A stretch of 8,796 nucleotides of DNA, taken from contig JBDKTK010000283.1 in assembly GCA_039680225.1 (NCBI GenBank), positions 1-8,796 of the forward strand. Reading direction: 5' to 3'. The stretch comes from JBDKTK01 sp039680225. Its GTDB lineage: Bacteria; Desulfobacterota; Syntrophia; Syntrophales; UBA4778. Below the pieces are notes generated by a model that was not told where the DNA came from, did no database searches, and saw only the letters and a list, made by a program, of their open reading frames with translations. Numbering within the stretch: the stretch's first letter is position 1; each line of letters opens with the position of its first letter. Of this stretch, positions 1 through 5,687 are shown one piece after another. The translations under genes and the position numbers were made by a program.

Positions 1-312
1 GCCGCAGCCATAAGGTTCGGCACTCCCGATATAATTTACCTCAGCCCCGAAATATAGGGAATTCTGGTAGATCACTGCTTCATAATAGCTGAAAGAACCA
101 GTACCTCCCGTGTCCGGCTTGACGGCCGTCAGCGCGAAATACTCCGGCTCCTGGCGGAAGGGAAAAATGCGAGGCAGATTGCCGGCTGTTTCAATATCTC
201 TCAGAAGGCCGTCGAGTTCCAGAGACGATCTCTCATGTCAAAACTTGACATCCGGAGCATTGCGGACCTGGTTAAATACGCCATCAGGGAAGGGATGATA
301 TCGCTGAAATAA
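1..312 (+). pseudogene. LuxR/NarL-family response regulator, C-terminal part, interrupted by in-frame TAG
   Basis: Reading from base 1 in frame 1 gives the end of a response regulator: a linker ending in IYLSPEI, then TAG at 55-57, then an open frame to TAA at 310-312. The last ~64 residues (from about base 118) match a GerE/LuxR HTH domain: LDGRQREILRLLAEGKNARQ, then an 'IAxxxNISxKAVE' recognition helix and an 'MSKLDIRSIADLVKYAIREG' end. Regulators of this group normally run from receiver through the YLSPxI linker to the HTH without a break, so the TAG looks like a nonsense mutation, although the receiver itself lies outside the window. No ATG, GTG or TTG in frame lies between the TAG and the HTH, so separate re-initiation of the HTH is not obvious. 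The recognition-helix end reads VEFQRR where VETHRR is usual. Alternatives are a sequencing error or stop-codon readthrough. The HTH assignment is firm; that the gene is dead is inference. Confidence 0.75.
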
Positions 313-338
313 AGGCGCTTGTCCGGACGGGAATATTT

Positions 339-1457
339 ATGCAGAACATAATCCCCATCAAGGGACGAAGGAAAATCTGGATCGATCTGGACAACTCGCC
401 GCACGTGCCATTCTTCCATCCGATCATGGCCGAGTTGAAAACGAAATACGATATTTTCGCGACGGCCAGGGACTGTTTCCAGGTCTGCGGCCTGGCCGAC
501 CTTTACAATATCGAGTACGAACGGATCGGCCGCCACTACGGGAGAAATGTCCTGCTTAAATATGCGGGGCTCGTGATCCGTTCTCTCCAATTGGCCCCCG
601 CTGCGCTCAGGATGAAACCGGACCTGGCGATCAGCCACGGTTCACGTTCGCAGCTGATGGTCTGCGATTTTCTGGGGATACCCTCCCTGCTGATCATGGA
701 TTATGAATATTCAGCCCAGATCGAACCGACCTGGCTCATGCTGCCGGAGGTGATCCCCGCTGCGAATGTAAATTTCGACCCCGGCCGCATCCTCAGGTAT
801 CCCGGTATAAAGGAAGATGTTTATGTCCCGTCATTCCGGCCGGACCCGGCCATTGTTGAAGAACTGGACCTTCCGGCTGATTCGGTGATTGTAACCGTCC
901 GTCCGCCGGCCACCGAGGCCCATTATCACAACCCCGAAGGGGAAATGCTGTTCATGTCTGCAATGGAATTCCTCATCAGGAACATCAGGAAAACAAAAAT
1001 CATCCTGCTGCCCCGCAGTGACAGGCAGGCGGCGTTTATCCGGCGGCGCTGGGCCGTCCCGCTGGCAGCGGGTACGCTCGTCATTCCCGGAAAGGTCGTC
1101 AACGGCCTCAACCTGATCTGGCATTCGGATCTGGTTATAAGCGGGGGCGGGACGATCAACCGCGAAGCGGCGGCCCTGGGCGTTCCGGTATACAGCATTT
1201 TCCAGGGCAAAACAGGCGCGGTCGACAGGTATTTATCCGATTCCGGCCGCCTCACCCTTATTCACGATAACAACGGCCTGAGATTCATGTCCCTGACAAA
1301 GAGGAACCGTTCAATGCCCGTGCCCCGGGAAAGGTCCGCACTGGGCAAAATCGTCGGCGACATCAAGACGATATTGGAAAGGAAACTGGAGATTGAGGGC
1401 AGTCAGTCCCGGTTCAAATTGCCCGTGCGGATTTCCGGGGCGGTTTCGCGCAAGTAG
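339..1457 (+). CDS. DUF354 family protein (predicted GT-B glycosyltransferase-like)
   Basis: This 372-residue protein is close to the ~350 residues usual for DUF354 (PF04007). The N-terminal signature WIDLDNSPHVPFFHPI sits at about residues 14-29. A central segment at about 98-125 (ISHGSRSQ...GIPSLLIMDYEYS) and the glycine-rich SGGGTINREAAALGVP at about 268-283 resemble the nucleotide-sugar-binding C-terminal half of GT-B enzymes such as UDP-GlcNAc 2-epimerase or MurG. No signal peptide or membrane helix is evident, so it is probably cytosolic. The family has no established reaction; a role in making or modifying a surface glycan is only inference. The ATG at 339 is preceded by GGACGGGA at a suitable distance and no earlier in-frame start is available. 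It lies 26 bases after the broken regulator on the same strand and ends TAG, 24 bases from the convergent transporter gene. The C-terminal ~50 residues are basic and look poorly conserved. Confidence 0.85.
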   Translation: MQNIIPIKGRRKIWIDLDNSPHVPFFHPIMAELKTKYDIFATARDCFQVCGLADLYNIEYERIGRHYGRNVLLKYAGLVIRSLQLAPAALRMKPDLAISHGSRSQLMVCDFLGIPSLLIMDYEYSAQIEPTWLMLPEVIPAANVNFDPGRILRYPGIKEDVYVPSFRPDPAIVEELDLPADSVIVTVRPPATEAHYHNPEGEMLFMSAMEFLIRNIRKTKIILLPRSDRQAAFIRRRWAVPLAAGTLVIPGKVVNGLNLIWHSDLVISGGGTINREAAALGVPVYSIFQGKTGAVDRYLSDSGRLTLIHDNNGLRFMSLTKRNRSMPVPRERSALGKIVGDIKTILERKLEIEGSQSRFKLPVRISGAVSRK

Positions 1458-1481
1458 ATGGCCGGGAAGAATCCATCCGGG

Positions 1482-2234
1482 TTACAAGAGATAAAATATC
1501 CCGGCGGCAGCGCCCACGGCCACCACAGTCCAGCGCAGCGCCTGCGGGCTGATCCTGCCGGCGATGCGGCCGCCGATGAAGCCGCCCGCAACCGATCCCG
1601 CCGCCATTACCAGCATCGCCGTCCAGACCACCTGCCCCGAAAACAGGAAATACACCGCGCTGGATACATTGATGACGAAGGCGAGCATCTGTTTAACCGC
1701 GTTGAGCCTCGTCAGGTTTTCGTCAATGGTCAACCCGAGCACGGCCAGGGTTATGACGCTCAGGCCCGCTCCGAAGTATCCGCCGTAAACTGCCGCAATG
1801 CCGATGGCCGCCGCCACCCGGTTCCTCCGGTGCGGCCCGGCCGGAACGGCCCTGCGAATGAGCAGCGAGCGCAGCCGCTCCTGGACGGCCATCAGGCCCG
1901 CCGCGAAAAAGATCAGATACGGCACTATGGCGCGGAACAACTGCTCTCCGGTGTTCAGGAGCAGCACGCCTCCCGCGATCCCTCCCAGGGCCCCGACAGG
2001 CAGAAGGACGCGCAGCGTCCCGCCCTGTCCTTTCATGTCTTTGAGCTGGGCCAGGGCGCCTCCCAGATAGCCGGGGCAGAGGGCCACGGTGTTGGTGACG
2101 TTGGCCGACACGGCCGGGACGCCCACGGCGGTGAGCATTGGGAAGGTGATCAGCGTGCCGCCGCCCGCCAGCGCGTTGACAATCCCCCCGGCAACGGCGG
2201 CAAAAAATAAAATTGTGGATTCGACAACTCCCAA
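1482..2234 (-). CDS. TauE/SafE (TSUP) family membrane anion transporter
   Basis: This 250-residue, very hydrophobic protein has the two-repeat plan of the TSUP/TauE-SafE family (PF01925). The first repeat has an N-terminal helix with AGGIVNALAGGGTLITFPML (about residues 14-33). The second opens near residue 150 with YGGYFGAGLSVITL, the usual matching motif. About seven to eight membrane helices can be picked out, separated by a basic loop near residues 120-140 (ERLRSLLIRR...HRRNR). Family members move sulfite, sulfonates, 2-oxo or hydroxy acids and related anions across the inner membrane; the substrate here cannot be read from sequence. The start is TTG: an in-frame TGA lies two codons upstream, and the first helix begins almost at once. 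GGAG and GGTGA stand 12 and about 6 bases ahead of it. It is the last gene of the lar-led minus-strand cluster, 19 bases after the small membrane protein. Cotranscription with larCEB suggests, but does not prove, a linked substrate. Confidence 0.85.
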   Translation of the reverse strand: MGVVESTILFFAAVAGGIVNALAGGGTLITFPMLTAVGVPAVSANVTNTVALCPGYLGGALAQLKDMKGQGGTLRVLLPVGALGGIAGGVLLLNTGEQLFRAIVPYLIFFAAGLMAVQERLRSLLIRRAVPAGPHRRNRVAAAIGIAAVYGGYFGAGLSVITLAVLGLTIDENLTRLNAVKQMLAFVINVSSAVYFLFSGQVVWTAMLVMAAGSVAGGFIGGRIAGRISPQALRWTVVAVGAAAGIFYLL

Positions 2235-2253
2235 ATCAGATCACCGCTCCAAG

Positions 2254-2619
2254 TTAGAATCCGTAAAGGATTTCCATCCGCCTGTCCCAGAGGTAAATCA
2301 ATGGCAGGGCTGGGCAGGGGGATGTGAGAATAAGAATTATTATCTTCCCGTACGCCGGGATTTCAGGCCCAGACAATAATGTGAATATTCGGAAAATCAT
2401 GATTAACGCTATAATTACCGCTGGAATTGTCCGGCAGGAATTATTTTTATCTTTGATTATCAATATGCAAAAAATCATAATGAGGAGCTCAGTCGAGATG
2501 CCCACGACAAGGGCCGCGGGTACGGTGAGTATTTCAGGCAAGTTTGACAGCACGGGAATCCAGGAAACAATTGCGTATACAATGCCGCACCAGGCCAGGG
2601 GTTTTTCCAGGACGTGCAT
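2254..2619 (-). CDS. Small four-helix membrane protein of unknown family
   Basis: I do not recognise this 121-residue protein. Four hydrophobic stretches look like membrane helices: about residues 9-28, 33-57, 64-82 and 90-110. They are separated by short polar loops (KDKNNSCR near 57-64) and followed by a charged tail (WDRRMEIL). Cysteines occur at about positions 12, 51, 62 and in an SPCPALP motif near 100. The ATG at 2619 has only a weak ribosome-binding site (GAAGCTC region). It sits 31 bases after larB and 19 bases before the TSUP gene on the same strand, which supports a real gene in the same transcript. The stretch, especially about 2320-2480, is visibly more AT-rich than its neighbours. 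A competing opposite-strand frame (2324-2656) is less convincing because it fits neither the operon nor a membrane-protein pattern. A role as transporter partner or membrane anchor is speculation. Confidence 0.6.
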   Translation of the reverse strand: MHVLEKPLAWCGIVYAIVSWIPVLSNLPEILTVPAALVVGISTELLIMIFCILIIKDKNNSCRTIPAVIIALIMIFRIFTLLSGPEIPAYGKIIILILTSPCPALPLIYLWDRRMEILYGF

Positions 2620-2650
2620 AAGAGCTTCAGAATTCTTCGCCTTGGTTATT

Positions 2651-3403
2651 TTATAACCTGTTGATCATGCTGGCCATGTACCCCGCGCCGTAGCCGTTGT
2701 CGATGTTGACGACGCACACGCCGCTCGCGCAGCTGTTGAGCATGGTGAGCAGGGGCGCGAGGCCCTGGAAACTGGCGCCGTAGCCGACGCTCGTCGGGAC
2801 GGCGATTACCGGCTTGTCGACGAGGCCTCCGACGATGCTGGGCAGGGCTCCTTCCATCCCGGCGACAACAATTACAACCCTCGCGCCGCGGATGACGGCC
2901 ATGTTGTCGAAGAGCCGGTGGATGCCGGCCACCCCGACGTCGACCACCCGCTCGACGCGGTTGCCGAAAAGCTCCGCCGTGACCGCCGCCTCTTCGGCAA
3001 CGGGCAGGTCGGACGTCCCCGCGGTCACAACGGCGATGTAGGTCCCAGGCGGCTCGATATCTTTCTTCCTGACCGTGATGGTTTTCGCCAGCGGATTGAA
3101 TACTGCTTCGGGGCTCAATGTGCGGACGGCCTCGTACTGTTCATTGCTTGCCCTGGTCGCGAGGATGTTGGAGCCGCGTTCGAGCATGGCCCTGACGATC
3201 GTCGCCACCTGCTCCGCCGTCTTGCCCGGGCAATAGATGACTTCCGGGTAGCCGACCCTCATTTCCCTGTGCGTGTCGAGCTTGGCGCAGCCCAGGTCCA
3301 GGTAATGCAATCCGGCAATACGGTCCAGGACCTCTTCGGTCCCCAGTTTGCCGTCCCTGAACTTTTCCAGGATTTCGCGCAGGTCGTCCCCGTGGCCGCT
3401 CAC
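2651..3403 (-). CDS. larB: LarB, NaAD carboxylase/hydrolase of nickel-pincer cofactor synthesis
   Basis: LarB carries out the first NPN step: carboxylation of the pyridinium ring of nicotinic acid adenine dinucleotide at C5 and release of AMP, giving pyridinium-3,5-dicarboxylate mononucleotide. The 250-residue product has the usual LarB length. The N-terminal ~115 residues carry the family pattern LDTHREMRVGYPEVIYCPGK (42-61). The C-terminal half is a PurE-like (AIR carboxylase) domain starting TYIAVVTAGTSDLPVAEEA (121-139), with DVGVAGIHRLF (155-165), AGMEGALPS (181-189) and PTSVGYGASFQG (203-214). Cys225 in LNSCASG is the likely equivalent of the catalytic cysteine known from Lactobacillus plantarum LarB. 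The start is GTG, overlapping the larE stop as GTGA, with AAGGAAA just upstream inside the end of larE; translation is probably coupled. It is cytosolic. All key segments are present, so activity is expected. Confidence 0.93.
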   Translation of the reverse strand: MSGHGDDLREILEKFRDGKLGTEEVLDRIAGLHYLDLGCAKLDTHREMRVGYPEVIYCPGKTAEQVATIVRAMLERGSNILATRASNEQYEAVRTLSPEAVFNPLAKTITVRKKDIEPPGTYIAVVTAGTSDLPVAEEAAVTAELFGNRVERVVDVGVAGIHRLFDNMAVIRGARVVIVVAGMEGALPSIVGGLVDKPVIAVPTSVGYGASFQGLAPLLTMLNSCASGVCVVNIDNGYGAGYMASMINRL

Positions 3404-4239
3404 TGTTTCCTTTTCCTTTTTTTGATCGGCTCGTTCATGCTGCCCGTCCGGTATCCTTTCAGGTCGAGCGTCACGTAAATGAAACCGCAGCTGCTGAATT
3501 TCTCGTGGACCCTGTCCATCAACCCGGTATCAAAAAATTTTTCGCGCTCGACTTCTGCCACCTCGATCCTGGCGAGGTCCCCGTGGTGGCGGACGCGCAC
3601 CTGCCTGAATCCCGCGTCCAGCAGGAATTGCTCGAGTTGGCCGATAACAGCCAGCCGCTCTCTTGTTATTTTCTGGCCGTAGGGAAAGCGGGAGCTCAAA
3701 CAGGCGAAGGCCGGCTTGTCCCAGGTCGGCAGCCCCATCTCCTGCGAGAGTATCCTGATGTCCTCCTTGCCCATCCCCGCCTCCATCAGCGGGCGCCTGA
3801 TGCCCAGCTCTTCAATGGCCCGCAGGCCGGGCCGGAAATCTCCGAGGTCGTCGACATTCGAGCCGTCAGCCACATGCCGCAACCCGTTAGCCCTGGCGTA
3901 AGCAAGAATCTTGGTGAAGAGTTCCTTCTTGCACAGGTAGCACCTGTTGACGGGGTTATCCGAAAAGCCGTCGATATCGAGCTCCTCGGAATCGACGATC
4001 ACGTGGTTCGCCTCGATCTTCTTCGCAAATTCAATTGCCTGCCGCAGCTCGCGTTCGGGGAACGAGGCCGACCGGGCCGTCACGGCAACCGAGTTGCAGC
4101 GCAGCATGTCGCGCGCCACATTCAGGAGGAAGGTGCTGTCGGTGCCTCCGGAGAAGGCCACGGCGACGCTGCCCATTTCCTTGAGGATGCGTTTGAGTTT
4201 GTTGAGCTTGGCATGGGGGCCGATTTTTTCTTCGGGCAT
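3400..4239 (-). CDS. larE: LarE, ATP-dependent sulfur insertase of nickel-pincer cofactor synthesis
   Basis: LarE adenylates each carboxylate of LarB's product and replaces it by a thiocarboxylate. From the ATG at 4239 the protein has 279 residues, normal for the family. It has the PP-loop AFSGGTDSTFLL (28-39), DGSNVDDLGDFRPGLRA (125-141), SSRFPYG (182-188) and the C-terminal FIYVTLDLKGYRTGSMNE (253-270). Three cysteines stand out: C100 and C103 (RCYLCKK) and C180 (AFACLSS). C180 aligns with the single sacrificial cysteine of L. plantarum LarE, which as I recall has no CxxC. A CxxC plus this cysteine is the pattern described for the [4Fe-4S] catalytic LarE of Thermotoga maritima. The frame is open 39 codons further upstream (to 4356), but that would lie inside larC; a strong GGAGGGAG ahead of the ATG and the TAATG overlap with the larC stop fix the start. 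The tail is a lysine/arginine run (KKRKRKQ). Confidence 0.93.
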   Translation of the reverse strand: MPEEKIGPHAKLNKLKRILKEMGSVAVAFSGGTDSTFLLNVARDMLRCNSVAVTARSASFPERELRQAIEFAKKIEANHVIVDSEELDIDGFSDNPVNRCYLCKKELFTKILAYARANGLRHVADGSNVDDLGDFRPGLRAIEELGIRRPLMEAGMGKEDIRILSQEMGLPTWDKPAFACLSSRFPYGQKITRERLAVIGQLEQFLLDAGFRQVRVRHHGDLARIEVAEVEREKFFDTGLMDRVHEKFSSCGFIYVTLDLKGYRTGSMNEPIKKRKRKQ

Positions 4240-5414
4240 TATCCGTCTCCCTCCAGTGATTCCAGTATGTCCCTGATGCTCACGCCTTTTTCGCGCGCGA
4301 GCCTTTTGCAGTCCTCGTATTCGGGTTTCGATTTGATTTTCCTTCCCCGGTACCACGCCGTCTTCATCCGCACTTCCCCGTACTTTGTTTTGACCGTAGT
4401 GAAGTCCCTCTTCAGCATGGCTTTTGAGATGCGCGTCGCGCGCAGGCCGAAAGTCGTCGTCCGGAGCCAGAGCGCCTCTTCGATCCCCTGCCTGTCTGCG
4501 TCTTCGCAGATGATGCTGATCTTTACGGCCGGCCGGGACTTCTTCATGATGATCGGCGTGAGGAAAACGTCGCGGGCGCCTTTTTCAAACAGCTCGTCCA
4601 TAACCGTATCGTACAGCTCCGGGACCATGTCGTCTATGTTGCATTCGATCAGGAGGGCTTCCCGCATCTCGACGCCGTCAGGGATCGCCGCCCCGGCGGT
4701 TTCAAAAAGGAACACCCTCAGGACATTCGGGATGTCCGTGTCCCTGCCCCCGACGCCGTACCCGATCTTCTCCGGTGTGAATTCCAGCCTGTCCGTGAAT
4801 TCCGTTGCGGTTGCCGCAAGGATGGCCGCCCCGGTGGGCGTGGTTGTCTCGAACGGCACGGCCCCTGTTTTAACGGGTATGCCTCTCAGTATCTCGGCGG
4901 TGGCGGGAGCGGGAACAGGCAGAAGGCCGTGCCGGCACTTTGCGAACCCGCCGCCGAGCTGGACGGGCGAAGCTATGACATTTTCCACGCCGAGAAAATC
5001 CAGGCAGACGGCGGCGCCTGCAATGTCGACGATAGAGTCGACGGCGCCGACCTCATGGAAATGGACTTCATCGACGGTATGGCCGTGGACTTTCGCCTCC
5101 GCTTCCGCGAGCTTCAGGAAAATTTTAAGGGACAGGTCCTTGACTTTGTCCGCGAGGGAGCTTTGTTCGATGATGGAAACGATGTCCCGGAAACGGCGCT
5201 CTTCCGTGCGGCTTTCCTCCGGGACGAGCACCTCCACGCGCGTCCCGGTAATCCCCTTGCGCTGTTCTATCCTGATCCTTATCTCGTATGGCCCGATGTC
5301 GAGCTTTTTTAATTCATTAATAAGTTCCTGCGGATTGACGCCCAGGTCGAGCATGGCCCCGAGGTTCATGTCGCCGCTGATGCCGGCAAAGCACTCGTAG
5401 TAAAGCGTTCGCAC
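4239..5414 (-). CDS. larC: LarC, CTP-dependent nickel insertase (cyclometallase) of NPN cofactor synthesis
   Basis: LarC performs the last NPN step, a CTP-dependent insertion of nickel into the dithio pyridinium nucleotide. The 391-residue protein (old family name DUF111) has the N-terminal YYECFAGISGDMNLGAMLDL (5-24), the histidine-rich HGHTVDEVHFHEVGAVDSIVD (110-130), TTTPTGAAILA (190-200), GYGVGGRDTDIPNVLR (218-233), and the C-terminal-domain signature ECNIDDMVPELYD (257-269) with LTPIIMKKSRPAVKI after it. It is a single uninterrupted frame, unlike L. plantarum, where larC1/larC2 are joined by programmed frameshifting. The start is GTG at 5414; an in-frame stop occurs upstream before any ATG, and GGAGG lies 10 bases ahead. 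It is the first gene of the minus-strand cluster and its stop overlaps the larE start (TAATG). No larA is in the window, so the enzyme using the cofactor is elsewhere. Confidence 0.94.
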   Translation of the reverse strand: MRTLYYECFAGISGDMNLGAMLDLGVNPQELINELKKLDIGPYEIRIRIEQRKGITGTRVEVLVPEESRTEERRFRDIVSIIEQSSLADKVKDLSLKIFLKLAEAEAKVHGHTVDEVHFHEVGAVDSIVDIAGAAVCLDFLGVENVIASPVQLGGGFAKCRHGLLPVPAPATAEILRGIPVKTGAVPFETTTPTGAAILAATATEFTDRLEFTPEKIGYGVGGRDTDIPNVLRVFLFETAGAAIPDGVEMREALLIECNIDDMVPELYDTVMDELFEKGARDVFLTPIIMKKSRPAVKISIICEDADRQGIEEALWLRTTTFGLRATRISKAMLKRDFTTVKTKYGEVRMKTAWYRGRKIKSKPEYEDCKRLAREKGVSIRDILESLEGDG

Positions 5415-5442
5415 TGGATTCTGGCCTCCGGAAAATTGGCGA

Positions 5443-5471
5443 ATCTTAACAGGTTATGCCTTCGGCGACAA
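5443..5471 (-). promoter_or_regulatory. Candidate sigma-70-type promoter for the larCEB operon
   Basis: On the minus strand, TTGTCG (-35, bases 5471-5466) and TAAGAT (-10, bases 5448-5443) are separated by exactly 17 bases. Each matches four of six consensus positions. The predicted start of transcription falls about 20-25 bases before the GTG of larC, leaving room for the GGAGG ribosome-binding site. This is pattern matching only, but position and spacing are both right. Confidence 0.45.
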
Positions 5472-5478
5472 CAATCAA

Positions 5479-5606
5479 ATGTTAGTCTCTCCATTGCCTG
5501 AACGCCCCGGCGGGAGCGGGTGCCAACAAATAACCGCTGCGGGTTTCCTGCGGCGGACAGACCGCCTAAGGCATTTAGAACCACAAAATAATACTTCGCC
5601 TTATTA
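5479..5606 (+). other. Structured intergenic stretch with mutually exclusive hairpins (possible gspE leader or repeat element)
   Basis: Within the 273-base divergent gap, bases 5534-5542 and 5548-5556 form a 9-pair stem (CCGCTGCGG/CTGCGGCGG, loop GTTTC) that needs two G-U pairs. It therefore folds better as a + strand RNA than as a minus strand one. The 3' arm is shared with a second perfect 5-pair stem, GGCGG(5552-5556)-ACAGA-CCGCC(5562-5566), so the two exclude each other. Further complementary pairs exist: TGCCT (5495-5499) with AGGCA (5569-5573), and TAAGGC (5567-5572) with GCCTTA (5598-5603). I could not match it to a riboswitch family I know; in particular the conserved cores of the GEMM (c-di-GMP) class are absent. 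It may be an attenuator, a small RNA or a dispersed palindromic repeat. Confidence 0.35.
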
Positions 5607-5640
5607 TCAAGCCGGGAGCTTTTGTACTAAGAAGTAAGTA

Positions 5641-5652
5641 CCCGATATCGGG
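5641..5652. promoter_or_regulatory. Perfect 12-base palindrome upstream of gspE (possible operator)
   Basis: CCCGATATCGGG is a perfect inverted repeat centred 41 bases before the gspE start. Just before it lies GTACT (5624-5628) with its inverted copy AGTAC (5637-5641). CATAAT, close to a -10 box, follows at about 5668-5673, but I find no matching -35. A dimeric regulator site is plausible. A 12-base palindrome can also arise by chance. Confidence 0.3.
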
Positions 5653-5687
5653 ATTTCCGGAAACTCACATAATACAAAGCGGTCATA

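Noticed and set aside
55..57. Pyrrolysine insertion at the TAG
   Set aside because: The family is not one known to use pyrrolysine and TAG ends another gene nearby; a nonsense mutation or sequence error is simpler.
1440..1500. Bidirectional terminator in the convergent gap between the DUF354 and TSUP genes
   Set aside because: Only short CCGGG repeats and a GATGG/CCATC pair with an 11-base loop are seen, with no T tract on either strand.
1458..2210. Open frame directly continuing the DUF354 frame past its TAG stop
   Set aside because: It mirrors the TSUP gene on the opposite strand and has low-complexity Arg/Gly/Pro/His content; it is a shadow, not a readthrough extension.
2324..2656. + strand open frame of 110 codons opposite the small membrane protein
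   Set aside because: It overlaps the end of larB, does not fit the operon, and lacks the clear helix pattern of the minus-strand frame.
4240..4356. 39-codon N-terminal extension of larE
   Set aside because: It would lie wholly within the larC end. The TAATG overlap and the GGAGGGAG before the ATG at 4239 give the family-typical start.
3505..5400. Very long + strand open frame (631 codons) across larE and larC
   Set aside because: It is antisense to two clear lar genes, has no family resemblance and a composition typical of shadow frames in high-GC DNA.
5479..5637. 52-codon + strand open frame beginning ATG in the divergent intergenic region
   Set aside because: No ribosome-binding site, no recognisable domain, and it coincides with the palindromic structure, so it is probably accidental.
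5415..5687. c-di-GMP (GEMM) riboswitch upstream of gspE
   Set aside because: Considered because such switches precede pilus and secretion genes, but the conserved core segments of that class are not visible on either strand.
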